A DNA stretch of 64,000 bases from Rhodocyclaceae bacterium (GCA_028713915.1 JAQTNK010000011.1:35426-99425), one strand, 5' to 3'. Shown: positions 49,942 to 62,500, numbered from the stretch's first letter. Notes: generated by a model from the letters alone, not told the origin. Made by a program: numbers and translations.

Positions 49942-51030
49942 TCAGGCGGCCAGCGTCGGGTAGTCGAGGTAGCCCTTGTCGCCGCCGGCAAAGAAAGTGG
50001 CGGCGTCCCAGGCGTTGAGCGCGGCGCGCTGCTGCAGCCGCGCGACGAGGTCGGGATTGGCGATGAAGGGCTTGCCGATGGCGACGAGGTCGGCCTGGCC
50101 GCGTGCCAGGATGCGCTCGCCCTCATCGCGCTGGAAGCCACCGCAGGCGATCAGCGCCCCGCCGTAGGCATCGCGCAGCGCCGCCATCAGCGGATGGGCG
50201 CCGTCGTGGATCCAGGTGCAGCTCTGGTCGTAGATGTGCAGGAAGCCGATGCCGCGGCGGTCGAGCTCGCGGGCGATGTACGGGTAGGTCTTCAGCGGCT
50301 CGGGATCGGGCTGCATGTCGTTGGCGGCGCCGTAGGGCGACTGGCGCACGCAGATGCGCGCCGGATCGATCTCGGCGGCGACGGCGTCGACGACTTCGAG
50401 CAGCAGGCGGTAGCGATTTTCCAGCGCGCCACCGTAGGCATCCGTGCGGTTGTTGAGGTGGGGGCAGCGGAACTGGTCGAGCAGGTAGCCGTTGGCGCCG
50501 TGGATCTCGACGCCGTCGAAGCCGGCCTGCTTCGCCAGGCGCGCGGCGTGGGCGAATTCGGCGACGACGCCCTTGATCTCGCTGGTGGAGAGCGGCACCG
50601 GCGCTTCGCAGTCGACCTGCGTCGGCCGGCCGTTGTCGAAGATGAAGGTCTTGGCCGTGGCGGCCTTTTTCGAGACGCCGGCCGGCGCGCTGCCGTCGGC
50701 GTGCAGCTTCGAATGCGACAGGCGGCCGCAATGCCAGAGCTGGGCGAAGATGGCGCCGCCCGCGGCATGCAGCGTGTCGGTGAGCTTCTTCCAGCCGGCG
50801 GCCTGGGCGTCGTTCCACAGCGCCGGCGTGGCGATGTAGCCGCGCGCCCGGTCGGAGACCGGCACGCCTTCGGAGATGACGAGGCCGGCCGTGGCGCGCT
50901 GGCGGTAGTACTCGATCATGGCGTCGTTGGGCACGGCGGTGGCGTGGTCGCAGCGGCAGCGCGTCATCGGCGCCATGACGATGCGGTTCTTCAGGGCGAG
51001 GCTGCCGTTGGCGAACGAGGTGAAGAGCAT
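49942..51030 (-). CDS. Old-yellow-enzyme family NADH:flavin oxidoreductase (NemA-like)
   Basis: SLALKNRIVMAPMTRCRC, AQLWHCGRLSH, FDGVEIHGANGYLLDQF, RTDAYGGALENRYR. Confidence 0.92.
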   Translation of the reverse strand: MLFTSFANGSLALKNRIVMAPMTRCRCDHATAVPNDAMIEYYRQRATAGLVISEGVPVSDRARGYIATPALWNDAQAAGWKKLTDTLHAAGGAIFAQLWHCGRLSHSKLHADGSAPAGVSKKAATAKTFIFDNGRPTQVDCEAPVPLSTSEIKGVVAEFAHAARLAKQAGFDGVEIHGANGYLLDQFRCPHLNNRTDAYGGALENRYRLLLEVVDAVAAEIDPARICVRQSPYGAANDMQPDPEPLKTYPYIARELDRRGIGFLHIYDQSCTWIHDGAHPLMAALRDAYGGALIACGGFQRDEGERILARGQADLVAIGKPFIANPDLVARLQQRAALNAWDAATFFAGGDKGYLDYPTLAA

Positions 51031-51070
51031 GGCGTGATCCTCCGGATGGAAACGAGCGGGTCGCTGGCGG

Positions 51071-51547
51071 CTAGGCGCCGGCCAGTTTGGCGAAGGCCGC
51101 GACAACTTCCGGCGGCGCCTGCACCAGTTCGATGAGCACGCCTTCGCCGGCGATGGGGAATTCCTCGCTGGCCTTCGGGTGCAGGAAGCAGATGTCGAAG
51201 CCGGCCGCCCCCTTGCGGATGCCGCCGGGCGCGAAGCGCACGCCCTGCGCCGTCAGCCACGCCACGGCCGCGGGCAGGTCGTCGATCCAGAGGCCGACGT
51301 GGTTGAGCGGCGTCGCGTGCACGGCCGGCTTCTTCTCGGCGTCGAGCGGCTGCATCAGGTCGACTTCGACCTTGAACGGGCCGCTGCCGATGGCGGCGAT
51401 GTCCTCGTCGACGTTCTCGCGCTCGCTGACGAAATTGCCGGTGATGGTGAGGCCGAACATGTCGATCCACAGCTTGCGCAGGCGTTCCTTGCTCGGCCCG
51501 CCGATGGCGATCTGCTGGACGCCCAGCACCTTGAACGGTCGCGTCAT
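51071..51547 (-). CDS. VOC-family protein, methylmalonyl-CoA epimerase-like
   Basis: 158 aa; [25 protein letters not shown] and [23 protein letters not shown] resemble methylmalonyl-CoA epimerase C-terminal motifs. Confidence 0.65.
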   Translation of the reverse strand: MTRPFKVLGVQQIAIGGPSKERLRKLWIDMFGLTITGNFVSERENVDEDIAAIGSGPFKVEVDLMQPLDAEKKPAVHATPLNHVGLWIDDLPAAVAWLTAQGVRFAPGGIRKGAAGFDICFLHPKASEEFPIAGEGVLIELVQAPPEVVAAFAKLAGA

Positions 51548-52326
51548 TTCATTCTTCCCCTGGCTAAAAAGATGAGGCCGACGATGATCATCGGCAGGCT
51601 CAGCCACTGTCCCATGCTGATGACATAGGAATGACCGAAGATGCCGGCGTCCGGCTCGCGGAAATATTCGGCGGCGGAACGCGCGACGCCGTAGCCGATC
51701 AGGAACATGCCGGAGACGGCGGCGCGCGGCCGCTCTTTCGCCGAATACCACCACAGCAGCACGAACAGCAGCAGGCCTTCGCCGGCGGCCTCGTACAGCG
51801 GCGACGGATGGCGCGGCAGGTTGTCGACTTGCGGAAACACCATCGCCCACGGCAGCGACGGGTCGGCGACGCGGCCCCACAGTTCGCCGTTGATGAAGTT
51901 GCCGATGCGCCCGGCCATGAGGCCGAGCGGCACCAGCGGCGCGACGAAGTCGGCGACCTCGAAGAAGGTCTTGCCGTGCTTGCGGCCCCACCAGGCCATG
52001 GCGACGAGCACGCCGAGGAAGCCGCCGTGGAAGCTCATGCCGCCTTTCCAGACGGCGATGATTTCGAGCGGATGCGAAAAATAGTAGCCGGGCTCGTAGA
52101 ACAGCACCTGGCCGAGCCGCCCGCCGAGAATGACGCCGAACACGCCCCAGGTCAGCAGGTCGTCGACGGCTTCCGGCGTGAAGCCGTGCCAGGGCTGCGA
52201 CTGCGCGCGCTGCTTGCCAAGGACCAGGAAGGCGATGAAGCCGGCGAGGTACATGAGGCCGTACCAGCGCACGGCGAGCGGGCCGAGCTGGATGGCGATC
52301 GGGTTGAACTGCGGATGGATCAGCAT
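51544..52326 (-). CDS. lgt: Phosphatidylglycerol--prolipoprotein diacylglyceryl transferase
   Basis: [61 protein letters not shown]. Confidence 0.95.
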   Translation of the reverse strand: MLIHPQFNPIAIQLGPLAVRWYGLMYLAGFIAFLVLGKQRAQSQPWHGFTPEAVDDLLTWGVFGVILGGRLGQVLFYEPGYYFSHPLEIIAVWKGGMSFHGGFLGVLVAMAWWGRKHGKTFFEVADFVAPLVPLGLMAGRIGNFINGELWGRVADPSLPWAMVFPQVDNLPRHPSPLYEAAGEGLLLFVLLWWYSAKERPRAAVSGMFLIGYGVARSAAEYFREPDAGIFGHSYVISMGQWLSLPMIIVGLIFLARGRMK

Positions 52327-52443
52327 CGTCGCGCGTCCTGGCCAGCAAGCGGTGCTGCGTCGCCGGCCGGCGGATGGTTGTTCGTTTTCATCGGCCGCAT
52401 TATCGCGCGAGAAATGGGGTTTTGCCGGCCGCTGCCCGCGCCG

Positions 52444-53106
52444 CTAGCCGCGTTCGCGGCGGTAATGCAGCAGGCGGCCGCGGTAGCGGCTGCCATCGTC
52501 GAGCGGCGCGTCGATCGTCGTTTCCTCGAGCGTGAAGCCCAGCTGCGCCATGGCGCGATGAAAGGCGCTGCGGTTGCCGCGGTTGGGATCGACGATCAGC
52601 ACCTCGGCCCGCAGCGCCGCATGGAGCTGGATGAAGGCCGCCAGTTGCGCCGGGTGGTTGCGCTCGTAGAGGACGTCGCTGCCGACGATCAGGTCGAATT
52701 CGCCCAACGCCGGATTGGCGCGCTGCCAGTTGCCGGTCGCGTACTTCAGATCGGGCAGGTGGTTGAGCTGCAGATTGGCGTTGAGGAACGCCTCGGTCAG
52801 CGGATGGCAATCGCTGGCCGTGATGTCGCCGTGGCGGCGATGGATGACCAGGCTGGCGAGTCCCAGGCCACAGCCGATTTCGAGGATGCGGCGGTTGCCC
52901 AGCGTCCAGCTCTGCATGAGGTCGGCGAGCTTTTGCGCCGACGGCCAGACCTGGCCGAACAGCGGCCAGCAAGCGGGCGAGATGCCCGCGGCGGCCGCGG
53001 CGCCGAGCGGGTCGGCGTATTGCTGGCGGTCGAGCAGCGAGCGGATGGCGAGGCTGGCGCCGCCGGCGACGGCGACGCGCTGGAACTTCACCGCGTAGCC
53101 GGGCAT
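52444..53106 (-). CDS. SAM-dependent methyltransferase (NNMT/METTL-like, lysine-methyltransferase type)
   Basis: GNRRILEIGCGLGLASLVIHRRHGDITASD, FDLIVGSDVLYERNHPAQ. Confidence 0.8.
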   Translation of the reverse strand: MPGYAVKFQRVAVAGGASLAIRSLLDRQQYADPLGAAAAAGISPACWPLFGQVWPSAQKLADLMQSWTLGNRRILEIGCGLGLASLVIHRRHGDITASDCHPLTEAFLNANLQLNHLPDLKYATGNWQRANPALGEFDLIVGSDVLYERNHPAQLAAFIQLHAALRAEVLIVDPNRGNRSAFHRAMAQLGFTLEETTIDAPLDDGSRYRGRLLHYRRERG

Positions 53107-53125
53107 CGCCGCGAGCGGGCGGGAC

Positions 53126-53389
53126 CTAGTGCCGCGGCCGTTGGGGGGCCGCCGCCGGCGCGCCGCGGCCTTCGATGTGGCGGAAAGTGATGCGCCCCTT
53201 GCTCAGGTCGTAGGGCGAGAGCTCGAGCGAGACCTTGTCGCCGGCGAGGATGCGGATGTGGTGCTTGCGCATCTTGCCGGCGGAATAGGCGACGAGATTG
53301 TGGCCGTTTTCCAGCGTGACGCGATAGCGCGAGTCGGGCAGCACTTCCTGCACGACGCCGTTCATTTCGAGCAATTCTTCCTTAGCCAT
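53126..53389 (-). CDS. infA: Translation initiation factor IF-1
   Basis: [71 protein letters not shown] plus ~15 aa tail. Confidence 0.93.
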   Translation of the reverse strand: MAKEELLEMNGVVQEVLPDSRYRVTLENGHNLVAYSAGKMRKHHIRILAGDKVSLELSPYDLSKGRITFRHIEGRGAPAAAPQRPRH

Positions 53390-53685
53390 GGCTATGCCTC
53401 CAGGGACTTGAGCGGAAACGGGAATTCCGGCGTTTGCCGGAACCTTCGATGGTCAAGACGGCGGGGAGTGAAGGAGGAATACCGACGGGACGGGGTACTA
53501 AACCAAACAGCAAACACACTACTTGAAGATCGCAGCCCGATACTATGCATCGGATGGGCCGAATATGCAATGTATACCTGCCTTCTTGCCCCCGCATCGG
53601 CGTCGACTTTGGCGGCGCGAAACGGAGTAGAGTCGAACGGCGGACGACGGGCTAGAACGGTCCTCGCCGAAGCGGGGGAGAGATC

Positions 53686-53865
53686 ATGATCGTACGTCGC
53701 CGTACCTGGTTATACCGACTCGCCGGGCAGAAATCGGTGCAGACGGTTTCCTTCGCCAAGCCCGTCACCACGGCGAGAGCGCGAGACCTGATCCGGCGCA
53801 CGGTCGGCATTCCGGTGGAACTGTGGGGCCGCAGCGCCCTCGACGTCGCCCCCATCCAGCAATAA
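53686..53865 (+). CDS. Small basic hypothetical protein (59 aa), absent from supplied ORF track
   Basis: ATG...TAA encoding MIVRRRTWLYRLAGQKSVQTVSFAKPVTTARARDLIRRTVGIPVELWGRSALDVAPIQQ, preceded by RBS-like GCGGGGGAGAG. Confidence 0.55.
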   Translation: MIVRRRTWLYRLAGQKSVQTVSFAKPVTTARARDLIRRTVGIPVELWGRSALDVAPIQQ

Positions 53866-53953
53866 GCCCGGCGGTTCCTCGCGACGTTGCCGCCGGGGCT
53901 TGGGCTAGAATCCATAGCTCGTTCCAGACCGCCCGCCGCGCAGGAGATCCGCC

Positions 53954-55801
53954 ATGCCCCAATACCGTTCCCGCACTTCCACCCACGGCCGCAACATGGC
54001 CGGCGCCCGCGCGCTGTGGCGCGCCACCGGCATGAAGGACGGCGACTTCGGCAAGCCCATCATCGCCGTCGTCAATTCCTTCACCCAGTTCGTGCCGGGC
54101 CACGTGCATCTCAAGGACATGGGCCAGCTGGTGGCGCGCGAGATCGAGGCGGCCGGCGGCGTCGCCAAGGAATTCAACACCATCGCCATCGACGACGGCA
54201 TCGCCATGGGCCACGGCGGCATGCTCTATTCGCTGCCCTCGCGCGACCTCATCGCCGACTCGGTCGAGTACATGTGCAACGCCCATACGGCCGACGCCAT
54301 GGTCTGCATTTCCAATTGCGACAAGATCACGCCGGGCATGCTGATGGCGGCCTTGCGGCTCAACATCCCCGCGGTGTTCGTCTCCGGCGGGCCGATGGAA
54401 GCGGGCAAGGTCCAGTGGCACGGCGCCACGCGCGCCGTCGATCTGATCGACGCCATGATCGAGGCCGCCGACGACAAGAACAGCGACCAGGAAGTCGCCG
54501 CCATGGAGCGCAGCGCCTGCCCGACCTGCGGCTCGTGCTCGGGCATGTTCACCGCCAACTCGATGAACTGCCTGGCCGAGGCGCTCGGCCTGGCGTTGCC
54601 AGGCAACGGCTCGCTGCTGGCGACGCATGCCGACCGCAAGCATTTGTTCCTGCGCGCCGGGCGACTCATCGTCGAGCTGTGCAAGCGCTGGTATGAAGGC
54701 GACGATGCCACCGCGCTGCCGCGCTCCATCGCCAGCTTCGGCGCCTTCGAGAACGCCATGACGCTGGACATCGCCATGGGCGGCTCGACCAACACGGTGC
54801 TGCACCTGCTCGCCGCGGCGCAGGAAGCCGGCGTCGACTTCACCATGCAGGACATCGACCGCCTTTCGCGCCGCGTGCCCTGCCTCGCCAAGGTGGCGCC
54901 GGCGACGCAGAAATACCACATGGAAGACGTCCATCGCGCCGGCGGCATCATGGGCATCCTCGGCGAACTCGACCGCGCCGGCCTGATCCACCGCGACGCC
55001 CATACCGTGCACGAAAAGACGCTGGGCGGCGCGCTGCAGCGCTGGGACGTGATGCAGGCCCACGACAACTCGGTGTTCGACTTCTACCGTGCCGCCCCGG
55101 GCGGTGTGCCGACGCAGACGGCCTTCTCGCAGGACCGCCGCTATCCCGAGCTGGACCTCGACCGCAGCGCCGGCTGCATCCGCGACAAGGCCAGCGCCTA
55201 TTCGCAGGACGGCGGCCTGGCTGTGCTGTTCGGCAACATCGCCGAGCGCGGCTGCATCGTCAAGACGGCCGGCGTCGACGACAGCAATCTCACGTTCACG
55301 GGCCGCGCCCGCGTGTGCGAGTCGCAGGAAGAAGCGGTCGCGAAGATCCTCGCCGACCAGATCGTCGCCGGTGATGTCGTCGTCATACGCTACGAAGGAC
55401 CGAAGGGCGGCCCCGGCATGCAGGAAATGCTCTACCCGACGTCCTATCTCAAGTCCAAGGGCCTCGGCAAGCAGTGCGCGCTGCTGACCGACGGCCGCTT
55501 CTCCGGCGGCACTTCGGGCCTGTCCATCGGCCATGCCTCGCCCGAGGCGGCGGACGGCGGCGCCATCGCGCTGGTGGCCGAAGGCGACAGCATCGAGATC
55601 GACATCCCCGGCCGGCGCATCCATCTCGCCGTCTCCGCCGCCGAGCTCGCCGAGCGCCGCGCGGCGATGGACGCCAAGGGCAGCCAGGCCTGGAAGCCGG
55701 CGAATCGCCAGCGCGAAGTCTCGGCGGCGCTGCGCGTCTATGCGGCGATGGCGACCTCGGCGGACAAGGGCGCGGTGCGCGACCTGACGCGGCTGGGATA
55801 G
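53954..55801 (+). CDS. ilvD: Dihydroxy-acid dehydratase
   Basis: [69 protein letters not shown]. Confidence 0.96.
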   Translation: MPQYRSRTSTHGRNMAGARALWRATGMKDGDFGKPIIAVVNSFTQFVPGHVHLKDMGQLVAREIEAAGGVAKEFNTIAIDDGIAMGHGGMLYSLPSRDLIADSVEYMCNAHTADAMVCISNCDKITPGMLMAALRLNIPAVFVSGGPMEAGKVQWHGATRAVDLIDAMIEAADDKNSDQEVAAMERSACPTCGSCSGMFTANSMNCLAEALGLALPGNGSLLATHADRKHLFLRAGRLIVELCKRWYEGDDATALPRSIASFGAFENAMTLDIAMGGSTNTVLHLLAAAQEAGVDFTMQDIDRLSRRVPCLAKVAPATQKYHMEDVHRAGGIMGILGELDRAGLIHRDAHTVHEKTLGGALQRWDVMQAHDNSVFDFYRAAPGGVPTQTAFSQDRRYPELDLDRSAGCIRDKASAYSQDGGLAVLFGNIAERGCIVKTAGVDDSNLTFTGRARVCESQEEAVAKILADQIVAGDVVVIRYEGPKGGPGMQEMLYPTSYLKSKGLGKQCALLTDGRFSGGTSGLSIGHASPEAADGGAIALVAEGDSIEIDIPGRRIHLAVSAAELAERRAAMDAKGSQAWKPANRQREVSAALRVYAAMATSADKGAVRDLTRLG

Positions 55802-55828
55802 CCGTCTGGCGCGTGGCATCGCGGCAGC

Positions 55829-55865
55829 GGGCGAATCGGGAAGATCCCTGATTCGCCCTTTTTTT
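55829..55865 (+). terminator. Rho-independent terminator after ilvD
   Basis: GGGCGAATC-gggaagatccct-GATTCGCCC followed by TTTTTTT. Confidence 0.87.
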
Positions 55866-55900
55866 GGTATGGTCGCTGCTTCATACCCGGGAATCATCAG

Positions 55901-56293
55901 ATGGCCGACAGAACCGCGCTGAAATTTCTCGTCGTCGACGACTTCTCGACCATGCGCCGCATCGTGCGCAACCTGCTCAAGGAATTGGGCTTTCTCCACG
56001 TCGAGGAAGCCGAGGACGGCGCCGTGGCGCTGGCTCGGCTCAAGCACGGCGGCATCGATGTCGTCGTCTCCGACTGGAACATGCCGAACATGGATGGCCT
56101 GACGCTGCTGCAAAGCGTGCGCGCCGACCCGGCGCTCAAGCATCTGCCGGTGCTGATGATCACCGCCGAAGCGAAAAAGGAAAACATCATCGCCGCCGCC
56201 CAGGCGGGCGCCTCGGGCTACATCGTCAAGCCCTTCACCGCGGCCACGCTGCACGAGAAGTTCGAAAAAATCTTCGAAAGAATGGGAGTCTGA
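55901..56293 (+). CDS. cheY: Chemotaxis response regulator CheY
   Basis: [73 protein letters not shown]. Confidence 0.93.
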   Translation: MADRTALKFLVVDDFSTMRRIVRNLLKELGFLHVEEAEDGAVALARLKHGGIDVVVSDWNMPNMDGLTLLQSVRADPALKHLPVLMITAEAKKENIIAAAQAGASGYIVKPFTAATLHEKFEKIFERMGV

Positions 56294-56860
56294 ATGAAAA
56301 CAGCAACCAAGCCGCCCAAGCGCAGCGCCCCCGCCACCCGGCCTGCGAACCCGTCCACCACCAGGAAACCGGCAGCGAAGAAGCCCGCCGCACGTGCGGC
56401 GACGCGCCTTGCCGAACCGGCAACGGGCCATGTCTTGCTGGAGCTGAAGGCGCTCGCCAAGGAACTCAACAAGGCCGCCAAGGGGCTGGGCAAGTCCGGC
56501 GCCGGCAATCCCAAGGAAGTCTCGGCGATCCTCGGCAACGTCGAGCGCATGACCGCGGACGCCGCGACCAAGTCGCTGATCGAAGCCGAATCGGCGAAGA
56601 TGATCGTCGCCGGCACGCTCGACACGCTCAACAAGGACTGGAACCGTCGCGACATCGAGACGGCCCTGCGCGGCGTCACCGGCCATCTGACCAACATCAT
56701 GGTCGCGCAGGAGTTCCAGGACCTCGCCGGCCAGGCGCTGCGCAAGGCGACGAAGGCGCTGGTCGGCGCCATCATCGTCGTCGAAGGCGGCGGCTCCACC
56801 GACGAGCAGCGCTTGTCGCAAAAGGACGTCGATAGCCTGCTCAGGGAACTCATGCCCTGA
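56294..56860 (+). CDS. cheZ: CheZ-like CheY phosphatase
   Basis: AQEFQDLAGQALRK (CheZ catalytic region) and C-terminal LSQKDVDSLLRELMP; starts immediately after the cheY stop. Confidence 0.85.
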   Translation: MKTATKPPKRSAPATRPANPSTTRKPAAKKPAARAATRLAEPATGHVLLELKALAKELNKAAKGLGKSGAGNPKEVSAILGNVERMTADAATKSLIEAESAKMIVAGTLDTLNKDWNRRDIETALRGVTGHLTNIMVAQEFQDLAGQALRKATKALVGAIIVVEGGGSTDEQRLSQKDVDSLLRELMP

Positions 56861-56932
56861 TTTTCCCGGCGCGAGCCGGATAGTCGACAAAAATAATCGG
56901 GTATAGTGAAGCTTCCGCCAGCGGAGGCAGCC

Positions 56933-58927
<1,995 letters not shown>

Positions 58928-58982
58928 CTATCGCTAGACTTTCGGCGCCATTTCGCACCCATCACTCAACAGAGGTCAATAA

Positions 58983-59309
58983 ATGAAACTCATCGCTGCA
59001 AGCATCATCGCCGCGGCCGCCTTGGCCGCCATTCCCGCCTTGGCCGACGACAGCCCCGGCCTGGCCCTGGCCAAGAAGAGCAACTGCATGGCCTGCCACG
59101 CCGTCGACAAGAAGATCGTCGGCCCCGCCTACCATGACGTGGCCAAGAAGTACGCCGGCCAGAAGGACGCCGAAGCCAAGCTGGTCGCCAAGGTCAAGGC
59201 CGGCGGCAAGGGCGTCTGGGGCGAAATTCCGATGCCGCCGAACAGTCCTGCCGTCAAGGACGAAGACATCAAGACGCTGGTCAAGTGGGTCCTCGCCGGC
59301 GCCAAGTGA
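58983..59309 (+). CDS. Class I cytochrome c (c-551/c8 type), periplasmic
   Basis: Signal peptide; heme motif CMACH, distal MPPNSPAVKDEDIKTLVKWVL. Confidence 0.92.
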   Translation: MKLIAASIIAAAALAAIPALADDSPGLALAKKSNCMACHAVDKKIVGPAYHDVAKKYAGQKDAEAKLVAKVKAGGKGVWGEIPMPPNSPAVKDEDIKTLVKWVLAGAK

Positions 59310-59330
59310 CCGCCTGCGCATGCCGCACGG

Positions 59331-59357
59331 AACCCGGCCCGGTGCCGGGTTTTTTTA
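59331..59357 (+). terminator. Rho-independent terminator after cytochrome c gene
   Basis: CCCGGC-ccggt-GCCGGG followed by TTTTTTT. Confidence 0.87.
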
Positions 59358-59503
59358 TGCCCTTTTTCATACTTGCATATTCCGTCCCAGCGTCCAGAAT
59401 AAGCAAAGTGGATTGACCCATCAGGACAATCCGCGCGGGGAAGGCAACAACAAGCAGCGCCAAGCTGCCCCCGTTCTGCAAATCGTCGCCAAGGGAGGCC
59501 ACA

Positions 59504-60892
59504 ATGACGAGCAAGGAAGTCACCATCGAAACCGGTGTACCAGTATCCGCGCGCACGGGCGCATTGAGCGATCTGTATCTGAAGGAAGACTGGTGGGCCA
59601 TCTGGCTGGGCTTGGGCACCGTCGTGCTCGCCGTCGTGCTGTTCAGCAACGGCAATTACTTTCTCAAGGCTCTCGCCGTCAATCCCGGCGGCTTGAAGTG
59701 GGTCAGCGCCGACCAGTTGCTGGCGCACTTCGCCAACAACGCCTCGATGTACCTGCTCCAGTTCGTCGCCTGGCTGGTGCTGTTTGGCGTCAGTTGCCGC
59801 GTCATGGGCATCAAGATGGCCCAGTTCGTGCCGGCTTTCGTGTTCCTCTATCTGCTGTCGCTGGCGATGTTCGGCATCTCCGGCTGGGTCGACGCCACCA
59901 AGTACAACATGGAAGCGCCGCTGCTCGCCCTGCTGATCGGCCTGTTCATTTCCAACTTCATCGGCCTGCCGGCGTGGATGGACGCCGGCTTTCGCGTCGA
60001 GTACTTCGTCAAGCTCGGCATCGTCCTGCTGGGCGCCACCTTCCCCATCAGCCTGGTGGCGACGGCGGGCCCGGTCGCCATCGGCCAGGCGATGACGATC
60101 TCCGTGGTGACCTGCCTCACCATTTTCTTCGTCGGCACCCGCGTCTTCGGCCTGGAGAAGCGGCTGTGCGCGGTGCTCGGCGTCGGCGGCTCGGTCTGCG
60201 GCGTTTCCGGCTCCATGGCCATCGCCGCCTCGGTCGGGGCGAAGAAGGAAGACCTCTATACCTCGGTCACGCTGGTCGTGGTCTGGGCGCTGGTCATGGT
60301 GGTCTTCCTGCCTTTCGTCTCGCAGGCCCTCGGCTTGTCGGCGGGCGTCGCCGGCGCCTGGATCGGCACTTCGGAGTTCGCCGACGCCGCCGGCTTTGCC
60401 GCCGCCAGCGCCTACGGCAAGATGGCCGGCAACGAGGATGCGGCGATCAAGGCCTTTACCCTGATGAAAGTCATCGGCCGCGACGTCTGGATCGGCATCT
60501 GGTCGCTGCTCTTCGCCCTGATTTCGACGATGGTGTGGGAGCGCAAGGAAGTCGGCGCCAAGCCCGATGCCGGCGAAGTCTGGCGGCGTTTCCCGAAGTT
60601 CGTGATCGGCTTCTTCGTCGCCTCCGCCTTCATGTCGCTGGTCACCAGCGGCTACAGCCCGGAAGAGTTCAACAAGGTGGTGAAGCCCTTGCTGATTCTG
60701 CCGCTCAATTCGCTGCGCACCTGGGCCTTCATTTTCTGCTTCCTCAGCATCGGCCTGACGACGCGCTTCCGCGAACTGAAGTCGGTCGGCTGGAAGCCTT
60801 TCTTTGCCTTCACCATCGGCGTCGCCGTCAACGTCACCTTGGGCTACATCCTCTCGGTCCATGTCTTCGGCGCCCACTGGAGCGCGCTGTAA
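59504..60892 (+). CDS. YeiH/PSE-family putative sulfate exporter (multi-TM)
   Basis: VEYFVKLGIVLLGATFPISL, GVGGSVCGVSGSMAIAASVGAKKED, AAASAYGKMAGNEDAAIKAFTLMKVIGRDVWIG. Confidence 0.83.
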   Translation: MTSKEVTIETGVPVSARTGALSDLYLKEDWWAIWLGLGTVVLAVVLFSNGNYFLKALAVNPGGLKWVSADQLLAHFANNASMYLLQFVAWLVLFGVSCRVMGIKMAQFVPAFVFLYLLSLAMFGISGWVDATKYNMEAPLLALLIGLFISNFIGLPAWMDAGFRVEYFVKLGIVLLGATFPISLVATAGPVAIGQAMTISVVTCLTIFFVGTRVFGLEKRLCAVLGVGGSVCGVSGSMAIAASVGAKKEDLYTSVTLVVVWALVMVVFLPFVSQALGLSAGVAGAWIGTSEFADAAGFAAASAYGKMAGNEDAAIKAFTLMKVIGRDVWIGIWSLLFALISTMVWERKEVGAKPDAGEVWRRFPKFVIGFFVASAFMSLVTSGYSPEEFNKVVKPLLILPLNSLRTWAFIFCFLSIGLTTRFRELKSVGWKPFFAFTIGVAVNVTLGYILSVHVFGAHWSAL

Positions 60893-61120
60893 ATGTCCGA
60901 CTGCACGCAATGCCTGCATTGCGAGGACGACCCCGGCAGCATCGAGCGTTTGCTGCCGGGGATGAACATCCTCAGTTCCGCCTATGGCAACACCCGCGGC
61001 ATCACGGCGATTTGCCAGCATCACGACATGTTCATATCCCCCGGTCTCGCCTGCGCCGATTTTCGGGCGCGGCCGGGCCTCGCCGCCGCCGCTGCGGCAA
61101 GCGTGCCGCAACACCGTTGA
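60893..61120 (+). CDS. Small Cys/His-rich protein downstream of YeiH-type transporter
   Basis: 75 aa MSDCTQCLHCEDDPGSIERLLPGMNILSSAYGNTRGITAICQHHDMFISPGLACADFRAR...; ATG directly abuts the upstream TAA. Confidence 0.65.
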   Translation: MSDCTQCLHCEDDPGSIERLLPGMNILSSAYGNTRGITAICQHHDMFISPGLACADFRARPGLAAAAAASVPQHR

Positions 61121-61213
61121 CCCGGGCCGGCGGCACGATTGACAAGGCCCAGGCTGCGCGCAACAATCGCCGCGGCTCATACCAATAAATTCGTTCTCAA
61201 CGGAGATATCCCC

Positions 61214-62476
61214 ATGAATGTGCCCGTCAAAGCGATTTCCATTTCGATAGCCGCCGCGCTGGCGGCGCTTGCCTGCAGCAAGGAAGCGCCGCCGCCGCCC
61301 GCCGTGCAGGCGCCCGCGCCGCCGCCGCCGGCGCTGGTCGTCAAGATCGGCCACGCTGCGCCGCTCACCGGCCCGCAGGCGCACCTGGGCAAGGACAACG
61401 AGAACGGCGCCGTGCTCGCCATCGAGGACGCCAATGCCGAAAAGCTCAAGTTCGGCGGCCGCGACGTCAAGTTCGAACTGATGAGCGAAGACGACCAGGC
61501 CGACCCCAAGCAGGGCACGCTGGTGGCGCAGAAGTTCGTCGACGCCAAGGTGAACGCCGTGGTCGGCCACCTGAATTCCGGCACCACCATTCCGGCCTCG
61601 AAGATCTATAACGACGCCGGCATTCCCGAGGTCTCGCCCTCGGCGACCAACCCGACCTACACCAAGCAGGGCTTCAAGACCGCCTTCCGCGTCATGGCCA
61701 ACGACGAGCAGCAGGGCAAGGTGCTCGGCAACTATGCCGCCAACCAGCTCCAGGCGAAGACTGTCGCCGTCATCGACGACAAGACGGCCTACGGCGAAGG
61801 CGTCGCCGCCGAATTCAAGAAGGCCGCCCTGGCTGCCGGCGTCAAGGTCGTCGACGAGGAACACACCGACGACAAGGCCATCGACTTCGCCGCCATCCTC
61901 ACCAAGATCAAGGGCAAGCGGCCCAACCTCGTCTTCTACGGCGGCATGGACGCGCAAGGCGGCCCGATGGCGGCGCAGATGAAGAAGCTCGGCCTCAAGA
62001 GCAAGTTCCTGATGGCCGACGGCGGCTGCACCGTCGAGTTCCACAAGCTCGCCGGCGCGGCGGGCGACGGCGCCTACTGCTCGCTGCCGGGCGTGCCGCT
62101 CGACAAGATGCCGGGCGGCCCCGCCTTCAAGGACAAGTACGCGAAGAAGTTCAACGCCGACATCCAGCTCTACGCCCCTTACGTCTATGACGCCGTCATG
62201 GTCATCGTCGAAGCCGCGAAGCGCGCCAACAGCGCCGAGCCGGCGAAGATCCTCGCCGAACTGCCGAAGACGAACTACCAGGGCGTCACCGGCAACATCA
62301 GCTTCGACGAGAACGGCGACATCAAGAACGGCGCCATCACGCTCTACACCGCCAAGGACGGCAAGTGGGAGCCGCTGGAAACCATCGGCGGCGCGCCGGC
62401 CGAGGCTGCTGCCCCAGCTGCCCCTGAAGCGGCAGCGCCGGCCGCGGCACCGGCCCAGCCGGCCGAGAAGAAATAG
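61214..62476 (+). CDS. Branched-chain amino acid ABC transporter substrate-binding lipoprotein (LivK-like)
   Basis: Lipobox LAALACSKE; VVKIGHAAPLTGPQAHLGKDNENGAVLAIEDAN, HLNSGTTIPASKIYNDAGIPEVSPSATNPTYT. Confidence 0.92.
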   Translation: MNVPVKAISISIAAALAALACSKEAPPPPAVQAPAPPPPALVVKIGHAAPLTGPQAHLGKDNENGAVLAIEDANAEKLKFGGRDVKFELMSEDDQADPKQGTLVAQKFVDAKVNAVVGHLNSGTTIPASKIYNDAGIPEVSPSATNPTYTKQGFKTAFRVMANDEQQGKVLGNYAANQLQAKTVAVIDDKTAYGEGVAAEFKKAALAAGVKVVDEEHTDDKAIDFAAILTKIKGKRPNLVFYGGMDAQGGPMAAQMKKLGLKSKFLMADGGCTVEFHKLAGAAGDGAYCSLPGVPLDKMPGGPAFKDKYAKKFNADIQLYAPYVYDAVMVIVEAAKRANSAEPAKILAELPKTNYQGVTGNISFDENGDIKNGAITLYTAKDGKWEPLETIGGAPAEAAAPAAPEAAAPAAAPAQPAEKK

Positions 62477-62500
62477 GCGACGCCTGTTCGCGGCGAGGCA

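Noticed and set aside
59129-62044. 971-aa minus-strand ORF opposite the YeiH and LivK genes (and similar long shadows at 4568-7420, 20497-23448, 22431-24812, 31877-34567, 44701-47280)
   Set aside because: Same reason: each lies antisense to genes with strong family motifs and has Arg/Ala/His-rich low-complexity sequence.
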